Origin: Octadecabacter sp. B2R22
Lineage (GTDB): Bacteria; Pseudomonadota; Alphaproteobacteria; Rhodobacterales; Rhodobacteraceae
Assembly: GCF_018861045.1 (NCBI RefSeq)
Contig: NZ_JAHKQJ010000007.1
Span: 186,001 to 250,000, forward strand
Direction of reading: 5' to 3'
Length of the DNA stretch: 64,000 nucleotides
The notes beneath the pieces were generated by a model, which was not told the origin of the DNA, made no database searches, and saw nothing but the letters and a program-made list of their open reading frames with translations. How positions within the stretch are numbered: the first letter of the stretch is position 1; every line of letters begins with the position of its first letter. Made by a program: the position numbers and the translations under genes. Below, one piece after another: positions 16,288-24,446 of the stretch.

Positions 16288-17019
16288 TTAGGGCGCAGCC
16301 GCCAGCGCCATATCATAGGCAGCGTCTGGCAAAACAACCAAGCCGCGCAGGCCCAATGTGTCCGCATGTTCTGGCGCGAGGGTCGAGATCGCCGATTGTA
16401 GCGCCGCTCGGATCGCGGCTGCATCATTTTGTGGCGCGGTGATGAACGTCATTCCGGGGGATAGTCCGGTTCGCCCGACAACACGCAATTCAGTCGCGCG
16501 TGGTTCCCAAGCTTCGAACATGCGCCATGTGACAGCATCAATCGCGGTTAGATCAGCACGCCCATCGGCCACGGCCAACATGCTATCGTAATGTGCACCG
16601 GTTCGCACCGTCGTGTGGAATGTCAGACCCATGTCGTTCACGCGGGCCAGCGGTGCACCCCAACCAGATTGAGACAGCGCGTCATTGTAGGCGAACCGCC
16701 CCAATGTTGCAGGCGCGAGACCACGGCTGGCGTCCTCAGCGCGGACCACAAAAACGGAATGATAGTATCCTGCGGGCGTATCTTGCAGACTGTAGTCCGC
16801 ACAGCCGATCCGCGTCACGCGGTTGCGAAAATTGGTACGGTAGTGGAGGTTACATAACTGCCCGAGCTGCAAATCCTCGCACCCCCAGCCTTCATCATAA
16901 GCGGTTTCGCGATCGATTTGGGGGTCCCCATAGCCGAGGATGTCTCTGACACCCGACCACAGTGCATCATGCGCCGCGGCATTTTCCGGGCGATCATACA
17001 TCGGCAGTCGTGCGATCAT
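16288..17019 (-). CDS. PhnD-like substrate-binding fold protein without signal peptide
   Basis: 243 residues from ATG 17019 (the open frame extends further but overlaps the TerB gene). Resembles phosphate/phosphite/phosphonate ABC receptor domain PF12974: RLPMYDRPENAAAHDALW start, then YHSVFVVRAED, RFAYNDALSQSGW and AVADGRADLTAIDAVTWR. No signal peptide or lipobox is present, unlike transport receptors, so it should be cytoplasmic. The start overlaps the TerB stop (ATGA, 17016-17019), implying translational coupling. No phosphonate permease or ATPase is nearby; the downstream ABC genes are amino-acid type. Function unknown. Confidence 0.8.
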   Translation of the reverse strand: MIARLPMYDRPENAAAHDALWSGVRDILGYGDPQIDRETAYDEGWGCEDLQLGQLCNLHYRTNFRNRVTRIGCADYSLQDTPAGYYHSVFVVRAEDASRGLAPATLGRFAYNDALSQSGWGAPLARVNDMGLTFHTTVRTGAHYDSMLAVADGRADLTAIDAVTWRMFEAWEPRATELRVVGRTGLSPGMTFITAPQNDAAAIRAALQSAISTLAPEHADTLGLRGLVVLPDAAYDMALAAAP

Positions 17020-17456
17020 TTCCGGTTCATGATCCGGTGGCGGGCCTTGTGGCTGTCCTGATCCGTCACGCCAAGCAACGGCGCAACCATACGCAACAAT
17101 GCATCTTCGTGATGGTCGCGATCTCCGTCGGCCAATGCCACAGACCAAAGCGCCTCAACAACGGCTTCTCGGTCCTCATAAGCGACGGCTTCTTTAATCG
17201 CTTTCGTAAACCGCACCGTATCCGGCGCTTCGGTTTCGGCAATCTCGCACTTCGCCCGCAAATCTTGGGCGTCTTGCTGCGACACTCCATAGCGGTCCAT
17301 CAACACAGCATCGATTTGTGCAATTTCAGCGCTATCATAAATGCCATCTGCACGTGCCAAGCGCACAAGCAACGCACCAAGCGCGACACGCGCATCTGTA
17401 TCTGAAAATTCTACAGGGTCGGGGGCTGTTAGCCGCTTAAAGAGTTCACCAAACAT
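17016..17456 (-). CDS. TerB family protein, copy 1
   Basis: 146 residues, helical, with the two internal TerB-like halves: VALGALLVRLARADGIYDSAEI and VVEALWSVALADGDRDHHE, each with an acidic metal-binding-type ADG-x-Y/R-D/E signature. TerB-like domains occur in tellurite-resistance and other stress modules but their biochemistry is unclear. Tandem paralogue of the gene at 17499, 42 bases apart on the same strand, and coupled to the PhnD-like gene. Confidence 0.85.
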   Translation of the reverse strand: MFGELFKRLTAPDPVEFSDTDARVALGALLVRLARADGIYDSAEIAQIDAVLMDRYGVSQQDAQDLRAKCEIAETEAPDTVRFTKAIKEAVAYEDREAVVEALWSVALADGDRDHHEDALLRMVAPLLGVTDQDSHKARHRIMNRK

Positions 17457-17498
17457 AATTGGGATATAGGCTCGCTTCTCACAAAGTCCAAGACTGGA

Positions 17499-17927
17499 TT
17501 ACGACCGCAAGGCTTCTGCTGCCTCGGGTGCCATCCCAAACGTCTGAGTGGCGATCGCCACAACCTGCTGTTCGGTGTCATGGCGCTGACCATCAGCGTC
17601 CGCCACTTTCCACAGCGCACTCACCAATTCGTCACGCTCACTGCTGGTAACTTCGCAGGTTAGGATATTCGCCAGTTCGCTCGTGTCGGGCATCGCGGCT
17701 TCCAGCTTTTCACACTCGGCTCGCATCCGGGCAGCCCCGATGGCGTTCAAATCGTAAAGGTCGGCCAGCAAATGGTCGATCTCTTCAATCTCCTGAAACA
17801 GATAGGCACCATCAGCCTTGGCCACACGGACCAACAGCGCACCAAGTGCATGGCGTGCATCTGCCTCGGGCATTGGCGTTAAATCGGCCGCAGAGGCGGT
17901 GAGGCGGGCAAGGATTCTTTCAAACAT
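17499..17927 (-). CDS. TerB family protein, copy 2
   Basis: 142 residues from ATG 17927 (MFERILARL), chosen because it matches the paralogue start (MFGELFKRL) and avoids overlap with rlmJ. Repeats the pattern ARHALGALLVRVAKADGAYLFQEI and LVSALWKVADADGQRHDTE. It lies 38 bases after rlmJ on the same strand. The pair is most simply a tandem duplication. Confidence 0.85.
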   Translation of the reverse strand: MFERILARLTASAADLTPMPEADARHALGALLVRVAKADGAYLFQEIEEIDHLLADLYDLNAIGAARMRAECEKLEAAMPDTSELANILTCEVTSSERDELVSALWKVADADGQRHDTEQQVVAIATQTFGMAPEAAEALRS

Positions 17928-17965
17928 AAAGGGTAGTTTAGGCGTGTTAACTATTCCCGCAAGCC

Positions 17966-18736
17966 TCAAAGCTGCTCAAAAGCATCCCCAAGGTCGTTTA
18001 ACGCCTCATCAAGCCCCCAAGGCGGGTTAACGATGAACATTCCTGACCCCACCATGCGGTGGCCGTCACGCGCTGGTGCAAAGCGTACTTCGTGGGTCAA
18101 AGCCTCAGGAAACGTGGTCTGCAAGGCCCGTAACATCCCGCGATGGCGCATATCCGTAAGGATAGGATACCAAAGCATCAACACCCCAACAGGCCAGATT
18201 TTCGCAAGCTTTGCGAAATGGCGTGGGATATCCATATATTCGGCCTTCACCTCGTAGGATGGATCAACCAGCATCAACCCACGGCGTGGGGTCGGGGGAC
18301 ACAGCGAATACGCCATATCAAAGCCGTCTTGACCGTGAATATGGGCGCCCGCGACGGCCTGTCTTAATGCGGCATGTTCTTGCGGGTGCAGCTCTGCGAC
18401 GTGCAAAACATCATCACCGCGCAAAAGATGGGACGCGATCCATGGGGATCCGGGGTAAGCGTTGTCGCCGTACTCTTCACGACAGGCATTCAACGCCGCT
18501 GCATAAGGATGGCCTTCGTCAAACCAATCGCCAACGCTGCCGATCCCTGCTTCCGCTTCACCGGTCTTAATAGCCTCATCAGCGGTCAGGTCATACAATC
18601 CACGCCCGCCATGGGTCTCGATGTAACTCAGCGGTTTTTCCTTGCGGGTCATGTAATCCAACACCCACGCGAGCGTGGAATGTTTATGCACATCCGCCAA
18701 ATTTCCCGCGTGATAGAGGTGTTGGTAAGACAGCAT
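17966..18736 (-). CDS. rlmJ: 23S rRNA (adenine-2030 N6)-methyltransferase
   Basis: 256 residues, RlmJ/ComJ family. N-terminus MLSYQHLYHAGNLADVHKHS and YIETHGGRGLYDL are characteristic; the N6-adenine catalytic tetrapeptide is DPSY in MLVDPSYEVK. SAM-dependent methylation of A2030 in 23S rRNA. First gene of the rlmJ-terB-terB-phnD-like run. Confidence 0.92.
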   Translation of the reverse strand: MLSYQHLYHAGNLADVHKHSTLAWVLDYMTRKEKPLSYIETHGGRGLYDLTADEAIKTGEAEAGIGSVGDWFDEGHPYAAALNACREEYGDNAYPGSPWIASHLLRGDDVLHVAELHPQEHAALRQAVAGAHIHGQDGFDMAYSLCPPTPRRGLMLVDPSYEVKAEYMDIPRHFAKLAKIWPVGVLMLWYPILTDMRHRGMLRALQTTFPEALTHEVRFAPARDGHRMVGSGMFIVNPPWGLDEALNDLGDAFEQL

Positions 18737-18794
18737 TCAAATACTCACTCTTTCCGAACTATTTGCCTTTGTTTCACAAATACCTCGGGGGGAT

Positions 18795-18837
18795 CCGGGG
18801 GGCTGGCCCCCCGGCGGATCGGATGAGCGCAGCTCAT
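18795..18837 (-). terminator. Double hairpin downstream of pyrG
   Basis: Two stems just past the pyrG stop: ATGAGC-gca-GCTCAT (18823-18837), then CCGGGGGG-ctgg-CCCCCCGG (18795-18814). Neither has a T tract on the minus strand. The G/C block probably terminates or protects the pyrG message and separates it from rlmJ. Confidence 0.6.
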
Positions 18838-18843
18838 TCGAAT

Positions 18844-20487
18844 TTAAACCAGACGCGACGCCTCGACAGCTGCGCGCACGAAATCTGCAAACAATGGGTG
18901 CGGCGCAAAAGGTTTGGATTTCAGCTCTGGGTGGAACTGCACACCAATAAACCAAGGGTGGTCCGTCCACTCGACAATCTCTGGCAGTTTGCCGTCCGGT
19001 GACATTCCCGAAAAGATCATGCCGCCTTCTTCAAGCTGTGCGCGGTATTTCGTGTCGACCTCATAGCGGTGACGGTGGCGTTCTTCGATGGACGTTGTGC
19101 CATATATCTCGGCCACTTTAGACCCTTCGGTCAATGTCGCATCATAAGACCCAAGGCGCATGGTTCCGCCTTTGTCGTCGCCTGTTTTGCGCTTAACTTT
19201 GGCGTTGCCCTGCACCCATTCTTTCAGGTGATAAACCACGGGTTCAAACCGTTTCCCGCCAGCTTCATGGTCGAATTCTTCGGACCCGGCTGTGGAAATG
19301 CCGGCAACATTACGTGCCGCTTCGATGACGGCCATTTGCATGCCCAAACAGATGCCGAAGTACGGGATCTTACGTGTGCGCGCGAATTCAGCCGCTTTAA
19401 TCTTACCTTCGGTGCCGCGTTCGCCAAAACCGCCAGGAACCAGAATGGCGTGGTAGCCTTCAAGGTGCGGGGCTGCGTCTTCGGAATCGAAAACTTCGGC
19501 ATCGACCCATGATACGTTGACCTTCACACGGTTGGCCATGCCACCATGGGTCAGGGCCTCTTTGAAGGACTTGTAGGCGTCTTCAAGCTGCGTGTATTTG
19601 CCGACGATCGCGACATTCACTTCGCCATCGGTGTGGTGAATGCGATCTGACACATCGTTCCAGATACGCAGATCGGGTTTGGGTGCAGGCGAGATGTTGA
19701 ACGCATCCAATACTGCCTGATCCAAACCTTGTTCGTGATAGGCAAGCGGCGCTTCGTAGATTGATTTCAAATCATAGGCCGCAACCACCGCATCTTTGCG
19801 CACGTTACAGAACAGCGCGATCTTTTCACGTTCTTTGTCAGGGATCGGGTGCTCTGAGCGGCACACCAGAATATCAGGCGCGATGCCGATGGACTGCAAT
19901 TCTTTGACAGAGTGCTGTGTCGGCTTTGTCTTTAACTCGCCAGAGGCGGCAAGGTATGGCAGCAACGTCAGGTGCATAAAGATACATTCGCCGCGCGGCT
20001 TGTCGTGGCTGAACTGGCGGATGGCCTCAAAGAAGGGCAGGCCTTCGATGTCGCCCACGGTGCCACCGATTTCACACAGCATGAAATCGACTTCGTCTTC
20101 GCCGACGTGCAGGAATTCTTTGATTTCGTTGGTCACATGGGGAACAACTTGGATGGTCTTACCCAAATAATCGCCACGACGTTCTTTTTCCAGAACGGTG
20201 GAATAAACACGGCCAGAAGACACCGAATCCGTCATCCGTGCCGGCACACCCGTAAAGCGTTCGTAGTGCCCAAGGTCGAGGTCGGTTTCAGCCCCGTCAT
20301 CGGTGACAAACACTTCGCCGTGCTCGAACGGGGACATCGTGCCCGGATCGACGTTCAAATAGGGGTCTAGCTTGCGCAACCGCACGGAAAACCCGCGGGC
20401 TTGCAGTAAGGATCCCAATGCAGCTGACGCGAGGCCTTTGCCAAGTGATGAAACCACACCACCAGTGATGAATACGTAACGCGCCAT
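18844..20487 (-). CDS. pyrG: CTP synthase (glutamine-hydrolysing)
   Basis: 547 residues, normal length. N-terminal synthetase domain starts [18 protein letters not shown] with the ATP site; the C-terminal GATase domain has GICLGMQ (nucleophile Cys) and the His-Glu pair near the C-terminus (VQFHPEL). Converts UTP to CTP using glutamine. Located downstream of secG by about 230 bases; the leader is long enough for its own promoter. Confidence 0.97.
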   Translation of the reverse strand: MARYVFITGGVVSSLGKGLASAALGSLLQARGFSVRLRKLDPYLNVDPGTMSPFEHGEVFVTDDGAETDLDLGHYERFTGVPARMTDSVSSGRVYSTVLEKERRGDYLGKTIQVVPHVTNEIKEFLHVGEDEVDFMLCEIGGTVGDIEGLPFFEAIRQFSHDKPRGECIFMHLTLLPYLAASGELKTKPTQHSVKELQSIGIAPDILVCRSEHPIPDKEREKIALFCNVRKDAVVAAYDLKSIYEAPLAYHEQGLDQAVLDAFNISPAPKPDLRIWNDVSDRIHHTDGEVNVAIVGKYTQLEDAYKSFKEALTHGGMANRVKVNVSWVDAEVFDSEDAAPHLEGYHAILVPGGFGERGTEGKIKAAEFARTRKIPYFGICLGMQMAVIEAARNVAGISTAGSEEFDHEAGGKRFEPVVYHLKEWVQGNAKVKRKTGDDKGGTMRLGSYDATLTEGSKVAEIYGTTSIEERHRHRYEVDTKYRAQLEEGGMIFSGMSPDGKLPEIVEWTDHPWFIGVQFHPELKSKPFAPHPLFADFVRAAVEASRLV

Positions 20488-20673
20488 AAATCAGGAAACC
20501 CCCGTGAAGCCTGCCAGCCAGAATTGGCTAAATGAGTGGATACCTTGCCGGCGGAATAACCACCGGAAAGCATGTATCACGGGATTTAAGTCTAGTCGGA
20601 TTCGGGGGGCTTTGGCAACCAGCCCCAAACAACTTTAGACGGTAAAACCGCAATATACTGTGGATAGAACGCC

Positions 20674-20707
20674 TTAGCCCGCAACCCTTAGTGGTGTTGA
20701 GGGCTAA
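20674..20707 (-). other. Imperfect hairpin between secG and pyrG
   Basis: TTAGCCC (20674-20680) pairs with GGGCTAA (20701-20707), loop 20 bases, 10 bases past the secG stop. No T tract; a weak termination or processing element at best. Confidence 0.35.
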
Positions 20708-20716
20708 AGGGCCGGT

Positions 20717-21082
20717 TTAGTCGGCGTCAGGTGTCAGCGGTTCGTCTGTCGCTGCATCTACTGTTGGCGGCAACAGGCTCTCGCCCGCGCTTGGCGCAAC
20801 TTCGCCGTCGACTGATTCCGTTGGAACACCAGCGCCATCTACAACAGACGCATCGCTGGCCTTCTGAGCGGACAGGATCGTCAGTGCAATCGACGTACAA
20901 ATAAACGCAATCGCAAGGATCCAAGTGACCTTACCAAGGGCCGTCGCACCTGGGCGTCCGCCTTGGGCGCCACCGCCACCGCCGCCAATACCAAGGCCGC
21001 CGCCTTCGGACCGCTGCAAAAGCACAACGCCAATCAATGACAGTGCGAGCAAGAGGTGGACGACAAGAACGACATTTTCCAT
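20717..21082 (-). CDS. secG: Preprotein translocase subunit SecG
   Basis: 121 residues. Two membrane helices (about residues 3-21 and 52-72) around a glycine-rich cytoplasmic loop (GGGLGIGGGGGGA), then an acidic tail. Stimulates SecYEG protein export. The gene precedes pyrG on the same strand, a common order in alphaproteobacteria. Confidence 0.95.
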   Translation of the reverse strand: MENVVLVVHLLLALSLIGVVLLQRSEGGGLGIGGGGGGAQGGRPGATALGKVTWILAIAFICTSIALTILSAQKASDASVVDGAGVPTESVDGEVAPSAGESLLPPTVDAATDEPLTPDAD

Positions 21083-21285
21083 GGATCGGAGCCTTTAAGG
21101 ATTGGACAGGGGGTATCTAGAAGCGAAAGTGGTGCGTCGCAACCCCCTCAATGTTGGGTGAAGGTGCTGATTGGTATTTGATTGCAATGTTTTTGAGTAT
21201 TTCGTTGATTTGTGAATGTCCGCTTTGCGGACGAGGTTGCCTTTCGTTCAGCGCTGTTCAATGTCCGTTTTGGTCTTTAAGGAAA

Positions 21286-21732
21286 TTAGCAGCTTTGGCA
21301 GCCCATTCCTTGGGTCGGCTCTACGGATCGGTAGCCCTCGTCCAGAACTCTCAGCATGCCACCATCGATGTCCACAACGGGAAAATCGACTAAGCCTGCG
21401 ATTTGCCTCGAGGCGTGGGAGGTTCTGTTCCCCGAGCGACAGATCAAAGCCAAACGTTGCCCGTTTGCAAGTTTTGGGATGACGGTCCTTAGAAAGTCTT
21501 CAGGTGATTCATACGTTACCAGAAGTGCCCCTTCGATTACGCCCGTTTGTTTCCATTCTTCTGGACGCCGAATATCGACCAAGAGCGTATTTTGATCAGA
21601 GGCAAGATCTGATCCAGACGTTGGCTCAAGGGTTAAATTTCTAGGAGTATTGGGAGCTGCGAAGCGCACAACCCCAAATGCTACTGCTGCAGCTGCCGCA
21701 CCCGTGACAATGGAAGTGCGCCGATTTATCAC
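21286..21732 (-). CDS. Rhodanese-like protein, exported or membrane-anchored
   Basis: 148 residues. GTG start at 21732 overlapping the upstream rhodanese stop by 4 bases (GTGA). N-terminus NRRTSIVTGAAAAAVAFGVV combines an RR pair and a hydrophobic stretch: Tat-like signal or anchor, so the domain is probably periplasmic. The rhodanese domain has DIRRPEEW and catalytic loop ICRSGNRTS with its cysteine near residue 98. Transfers sulfane sulfur. Ends in GMGCQSC, an extra CX2C pair. Partner of the cytoplasmic rhodanese directly upstream. Confidence 0.88.
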   Translation of the reverse strand: MINRRTSIVTGAAAAAVAFGVVRFAAPNTPRNLTLEPTSGSDLASDQNTLLVDIRRPEEWKQTGVIEGALLVTYESPEDFLRTVIPKLANGQRLALICRSGNRTSHASRQIAGLVDFPVVDIDGGMLRVLDEGYRSVEPTQGMGCQSC

Positions 21733-22085
21733 AATTCATCCTGAATCTTGCGCCACGCGTTTAGCCCGCCGCCGATGAATTTTGCATTGCTATAGCCCAT
21801 GTCGAGGAGGCTCGCCGCAGACAAGGCGCCCCGGTTATATGCGTTGCAATAGCACAAAATGACGGTATCGAGCTCAGGCAGCATCCCTTCAACATTCATT
21901 TCCAGCTTTCCCCGGCTAAGGTTGATCGAACCGGGAATATGGCCATTCGCGTGCTCATCGGGATCACGGATATCCAGTGCAACCGCGCCATTTTCCATCA
22001 ATTCAGAAACATCTTCGGGTGAGACCTCCTGCGCTTTTTCGCGTGCTTGGTCTGCTAAGGTTTGGAATTTGGTCGTATAAGCCAT
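21729..22085 (-). CDS. Rhodanese-like sulfurtransferase, cytoplasmic
   Basis: 118 residues from ATG 22085, preceded by AAGGAG. Single rhodanese domain with DIRDPDEHANGHIPGSINL and catalytic loop LCYCNAYNRGA. No signal peptide. Coupled to the exported rhodanese downstream. Neighbouring persulfide-dioxygenase-like and OxyR-like genes suggest a role in handling sulfane sulfur; substrate is not visible. Confidence 0.88.
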   Translation of the reverse strand: MAYTTKFQTLADQAREKAQEVSPEDVSELMENGAVALDIRDPDEHANGHIPGSINLSRGKLEMNVEGMLPELDTVILCYCNAYNRGALSAASLLDMGYSNAKFIGGGLNAWRKIQDEL

Positions 22086-22220
22086 CTGGAGCTCCTTTGA
22101 ATATCTTACGAGATACACATATTCCAAATCATGCATATATCAACCCATACCGAGAAGCGTATTTCTCGTAGTGGGGAAACATGTAAACCAACGGGCACCT
22201 GGCATTCAGTCGTGTGGACC

Positions 22221-23096
22221 TTATTCATCGCGTTGCAGTAGGCCGCCAAGTTTTCTGAAAAATTCGTCGCGTGCCGATCCGGGTCGCCACGCAAGAACCA
22301 CGCGACGTGGGCATGCGTCGGGGAGCGGGGTGAGGCGAACGTCGCTGCCGCCTACGACCCCCGCTTCAATTGCGAGGTTCGGCAAAAGTGTGACGCCTAA
22401 CCCCTCGGACACCATCGCAATCAATGTCGTGAGGCTGGTCGCCGAGAAGCTGCCTTGTACGGACAGGATGCGTTCGGGATATGCTTCCAATGCGTGGCGT
22501 TGGAGGCAATGACCCTTTTCCAGCAACATAAGCTGCCCGCCCTTCGTCAGTATTTCTGTCCCGCGCGGGACAGGCCAGTCCGCAGGGGTGGCCAGCTGAT
22601 ATCCGTCTTCAAAAAGCGGCATGATCTCCAAAGCCCCCGTATCAAAGGGCAGCGCGATCAGGATCAAGTCAAGACGCCCTGCATGGAGCCCTTCTATCAA
22701 GCTCTCGGTCATCTCTTCGCGCATGTAAACGCGCAGGTTGGGAAACGCGTTGCGGATTGCGGGCAGGGCATGTGGCAGCAGGAAGGGGCCAATTGTCGGA
22801 ATTGCCCCTAGTTTCAAGTCGCCCTCAAACGGATTTCGATGGGCCTTTGCAACGGTCTCGATCTCTGCGGCATCCAGCAAAAGCTGACGGGAACGCGCCG
22901 TGATGTCTTCTCCGACGGTTGTTAGCATCACGCTTTGGCGGGTGCGTTCGATCAATTGAACCCCAAGACGATCTTCGAGTTCTTTGATGCCAGCGCTGAG
23001 TGTGGGCTGCGTCACAAAGCACAGTTCAGCCGCGCGCGAAAAATTCAGCGTATCCGCGACGGCCGTAAGATAGCGCATTTGGCGGAGCGTGATCAC
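22221..23096 (-). CDS. oxyR: LysR-family regulator, OxyR-like with single redox cysteine
   Basis: 291 residues, GTG start at 23096. N-terminal winged helix with SRAAELCFVTQPTLSAGIKEL, then the LysR effector domain. OxyR hallmarks: GAIPTIGPFLLPHALP and LEKGHCLQRHAL, where C197 aligns with E. coli Cys199. The second redox cysteine (E. coli Cys208, nine residues on) is replaced by Y206, and no other cysteine lies close by. It is divergent from a peroxiredoxin gene across a 104-base region with repeats, the standard setting for an OxyR regulating a neighbour. Peroxide or sulfane sulfur sensing through C197 alone is inference. Confidence 0.85.
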   Translation of the reverse strand: MITLRQMRYLTAVADTLNFSRAAELCFVTQPTLSAGIKELEDRLGVQLIERTRQSVMLTTVGEDITARSRQLLLDAAEIETVAKAHRNPFEGDLKLGAIPTIGPFLLPHALPAIRNAFPNLRVYMREEMTESLIEGLHAGRLDLILIALPFDTGALEIMPLFEDGYQLATPADWPVPRGTEILTKGGQLMLLEKGHCLQRHALEAYPERILSVQGSFSATSLTTLIAMVSEGLGVTLLPNLAIEAGVVGGSDVRLTPLPDACPRRVVLAWRPGSARDEFFRKLGGLLQRDE

Positions 23097-23098
23097 TT

Positions 23099-23145
23099 AT
23101 AGATTTCCTCTATCATTATTAGTTCTATATTCAATTTCCTCTATC
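23099..23145. promoter_or_regulatory. Candidate OxyR control region with exact direct repeat
   Basis: ATAG-N7-CTAT at 23099-23113, the half-site pattern known for OxyR, followed by weaker matches. ATTTCCTCTATC occurs exactly twice (23103-23114 and 23134-23145), 31 bases apart, about three helical turns. The first copy overlaps the oxyR ribosome binding site (GAGGAAA on minus), so part of the similarity may come from that. Confidence 0.5.
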
Positions 23146-23200
23146 TGTGTCCAGCGCCTATCCCTGTCTCATCGAAACGCTGAATAGAAGGACAGCAGAC

Positions 23201-23845
23201 ATGACCGACCAAGCACAACAGCCCGGCGCCCGTTTGAATGAAGCCGCACCCGCATTTGACGCCCCAACCACACACGGGCGCAAAACACTCGAAGATTACC
23301 GTGGCAAATGGCTGGTTCTGTTTTCCCACCCTGCTGATTTCACACCAGTCTGCACCACGGAATTTATTGGTTTTGCTAACAAGCAGGACGACTTCAACGC
23401 ACGCAATACTGAACTGCTGGGTCTGTCCATCGACAGCCACTACAGCCACATCGCGTGGATGCTGAACATCAAGGAAAAGTTTGGCGTTGAGATCAAGTTC
23501 CCGATCATTGCCGACCTTGATATGGCGGTGGCCCAAGCCTACGGGATGATCCAGCCGGGCGCTTCCGATACCGCCGCTGTGCGGGCAACGTTCCTGATCG
23601 ACCCCGAAGGCGTGCTGCGTGCGATGGTTTACTACCCGATGAACGCGGGCCGCTCGGTGGATGAAATCTACCGTCTGTTGGTTGCGATGCAGACCGCGGA
23701 TGAAAATTCCTGCGCAATGCCGGAAAACTGGAAACCAGGTGAGCCTGTGATTGTTCCGACGCCAGCAACCCCAGAGGCCGCGATGGCCCGTGCTGATGAA
23801 GGCTTTGAGACGGTGGATTGGTATTTCTCGACCCGCATGCTCTGA
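23201..23845 (+). CDS. Peroxiredoxin (AhpC/TSA, Prx6-like)
   Basis: 214 residues from ATG 23201. Peroxidatic cysteine C51 in DFTPVCTTEF; Prx6-type C-terminal domain with PENWKPGEPVIVPTPAT and no obvious resolving cysteine in a CP-motif. Reduces peroxides in the cytoplasm. First gene of a plus-strand run prx-dps-MBL, divergent from the OxyR-like gene, and likely its target. A G/C hairpin follows the gene. Confidence 0.93.
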   Translation: MTDQAQQPGARLNEAAPAFDAPTTHGRKTLEDYRGKWLVLFSHPADFTPVCTTEFIGFANKQDDFNARNTELLGLSIDSHYSHIAWMLNIKEKFGVEIKFPIIADLDMAVAQAYGMIQPGASDTAAVRATFLIDPEGVLRAMVYYPMNAGRSVDEIYRLLVAMQTADENSCAMPENWKPGEPVIVPTPATPEAAMARADEGFETVDWYFSTRML

Positions 23846-23853
23846 CACGAAGG

Positions 23854-23872
23854 GCGGGCCATCACGGCCCGC
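23854..23872 (+). other. Intercistronic hairpin after peroxiredoxin gene
   Basis: GCGGGCC-atcac-GGCCCGC, perfect 7-base arms, no T tract. Probably shapes mRNA decay between prx and dps. Confidence 0.55.
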
Positions 23873-23938
23873 TCTCCACCGCCCCGCTTTTCTAAATCTG
23901 CCGAGCGCAATGAATTCATAGCCCAAGGAGAAAGCCCC

Positions 23939-24382
23939 ATGACTGACGTATCTCAAAAGAACATTGATGCCCTGAACGCCGTATTGGGTGAAACATTCCG
24001 CCTTTATGTCCAGACCCACGGGTATCACTGGAACGTAGAAGGCCCCAATTTTCGCCAGCTGCACGTGATGTTTGAAGAGCAATACCAGAACCTCTGGGGC
24101 GCTTTGGACGAAATCGCCGAACGTATCCGCACGCAAGGTGCCTATGCGCCGGCCTCCGTGGCCGACCTAATGGCATTGGCTGGTCCGGAAGACACGCCCG
24201 CCCAGTCCTCGGGCGAGATGATGACAAAACTGATCGCGGGACATGAAGCCCTTGCCAACACGCTGCGCGGTGCCATCGCGGCAAGCGGCGACGCGGGCGA
24301 CGAAGTCTCTGCGGGAATGCTGACAGACCGTCTTGAGTATCATGAAAAAGAACTGTGGATGATGAAGGCCAGCACCCGCTGA
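23939..24382 (+). CDS. dps: Dps family DNA-binding ferritin-like protein
   Basis: 147 residues. Ferroxidase-site motif HGYHWNVEGPNFRQLH, followed by EEQYQNLWGALDEIAERI, as in Dps. Stores iron as ferric oxide using peroxide and protects DNA. Preceded by AAGGAG; second gene after the peroxiredoxin, matching OxyR-regulated defence. Confidence 0.95.
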   Translation: MTDVSQKNIDALNAVLGETFRLYVQTHGYHWNVEGPNFRQLHVMFEEQYQNLWGALDEIAERIRTQGAYAPASVADLMALAGPEDTPAQSSGEMMTKLIAGHEALANTLRGAIAASGDAGDEVSAGMLTDRLEYHEKELWMMKASTR

Positions 24383-24391
24383 CCCACTGAC

Positions 24392-24411
24392 GCCAAGCCT
24401 TCGGGCTTGGC
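24392..24411 (+). other. UUCG-capped hairpin after dps
   Basis: GCCAAGCC-TTCG-GGCTTGGC, perfect 8-base stem with a stable tetraloop, 9 bases after the dps stop and without a T tract. Likely an mRNA stability element. Confidence 0.65.
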
Positions 24412-24446
24412 CACCCTTCAAACCACTCACGCACAGGAGAGAACCA

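Noticed and set aside
18737-18843. Small gene between rlmJ and pyrG
   Set aside because: The stretch is mostly G/C hairpins; frames there lack a ribosome site and coding character.
21218-21232. Small palindrome GTCCGC-ttt-GCGGAC between secG and the rhodanese genes
   Set aside because: Only a 6-base stem with no T tract and no defined neighbour effect; could be a dispersed intergenic repeat but one window cannot show that.
23141-24136. 331-codon minus-strand frame opposite peroxiredoxin and dps
   Set aside because: Crosses an intergenic hairpin and two conserved genes on the other strand; no recognisable domain.
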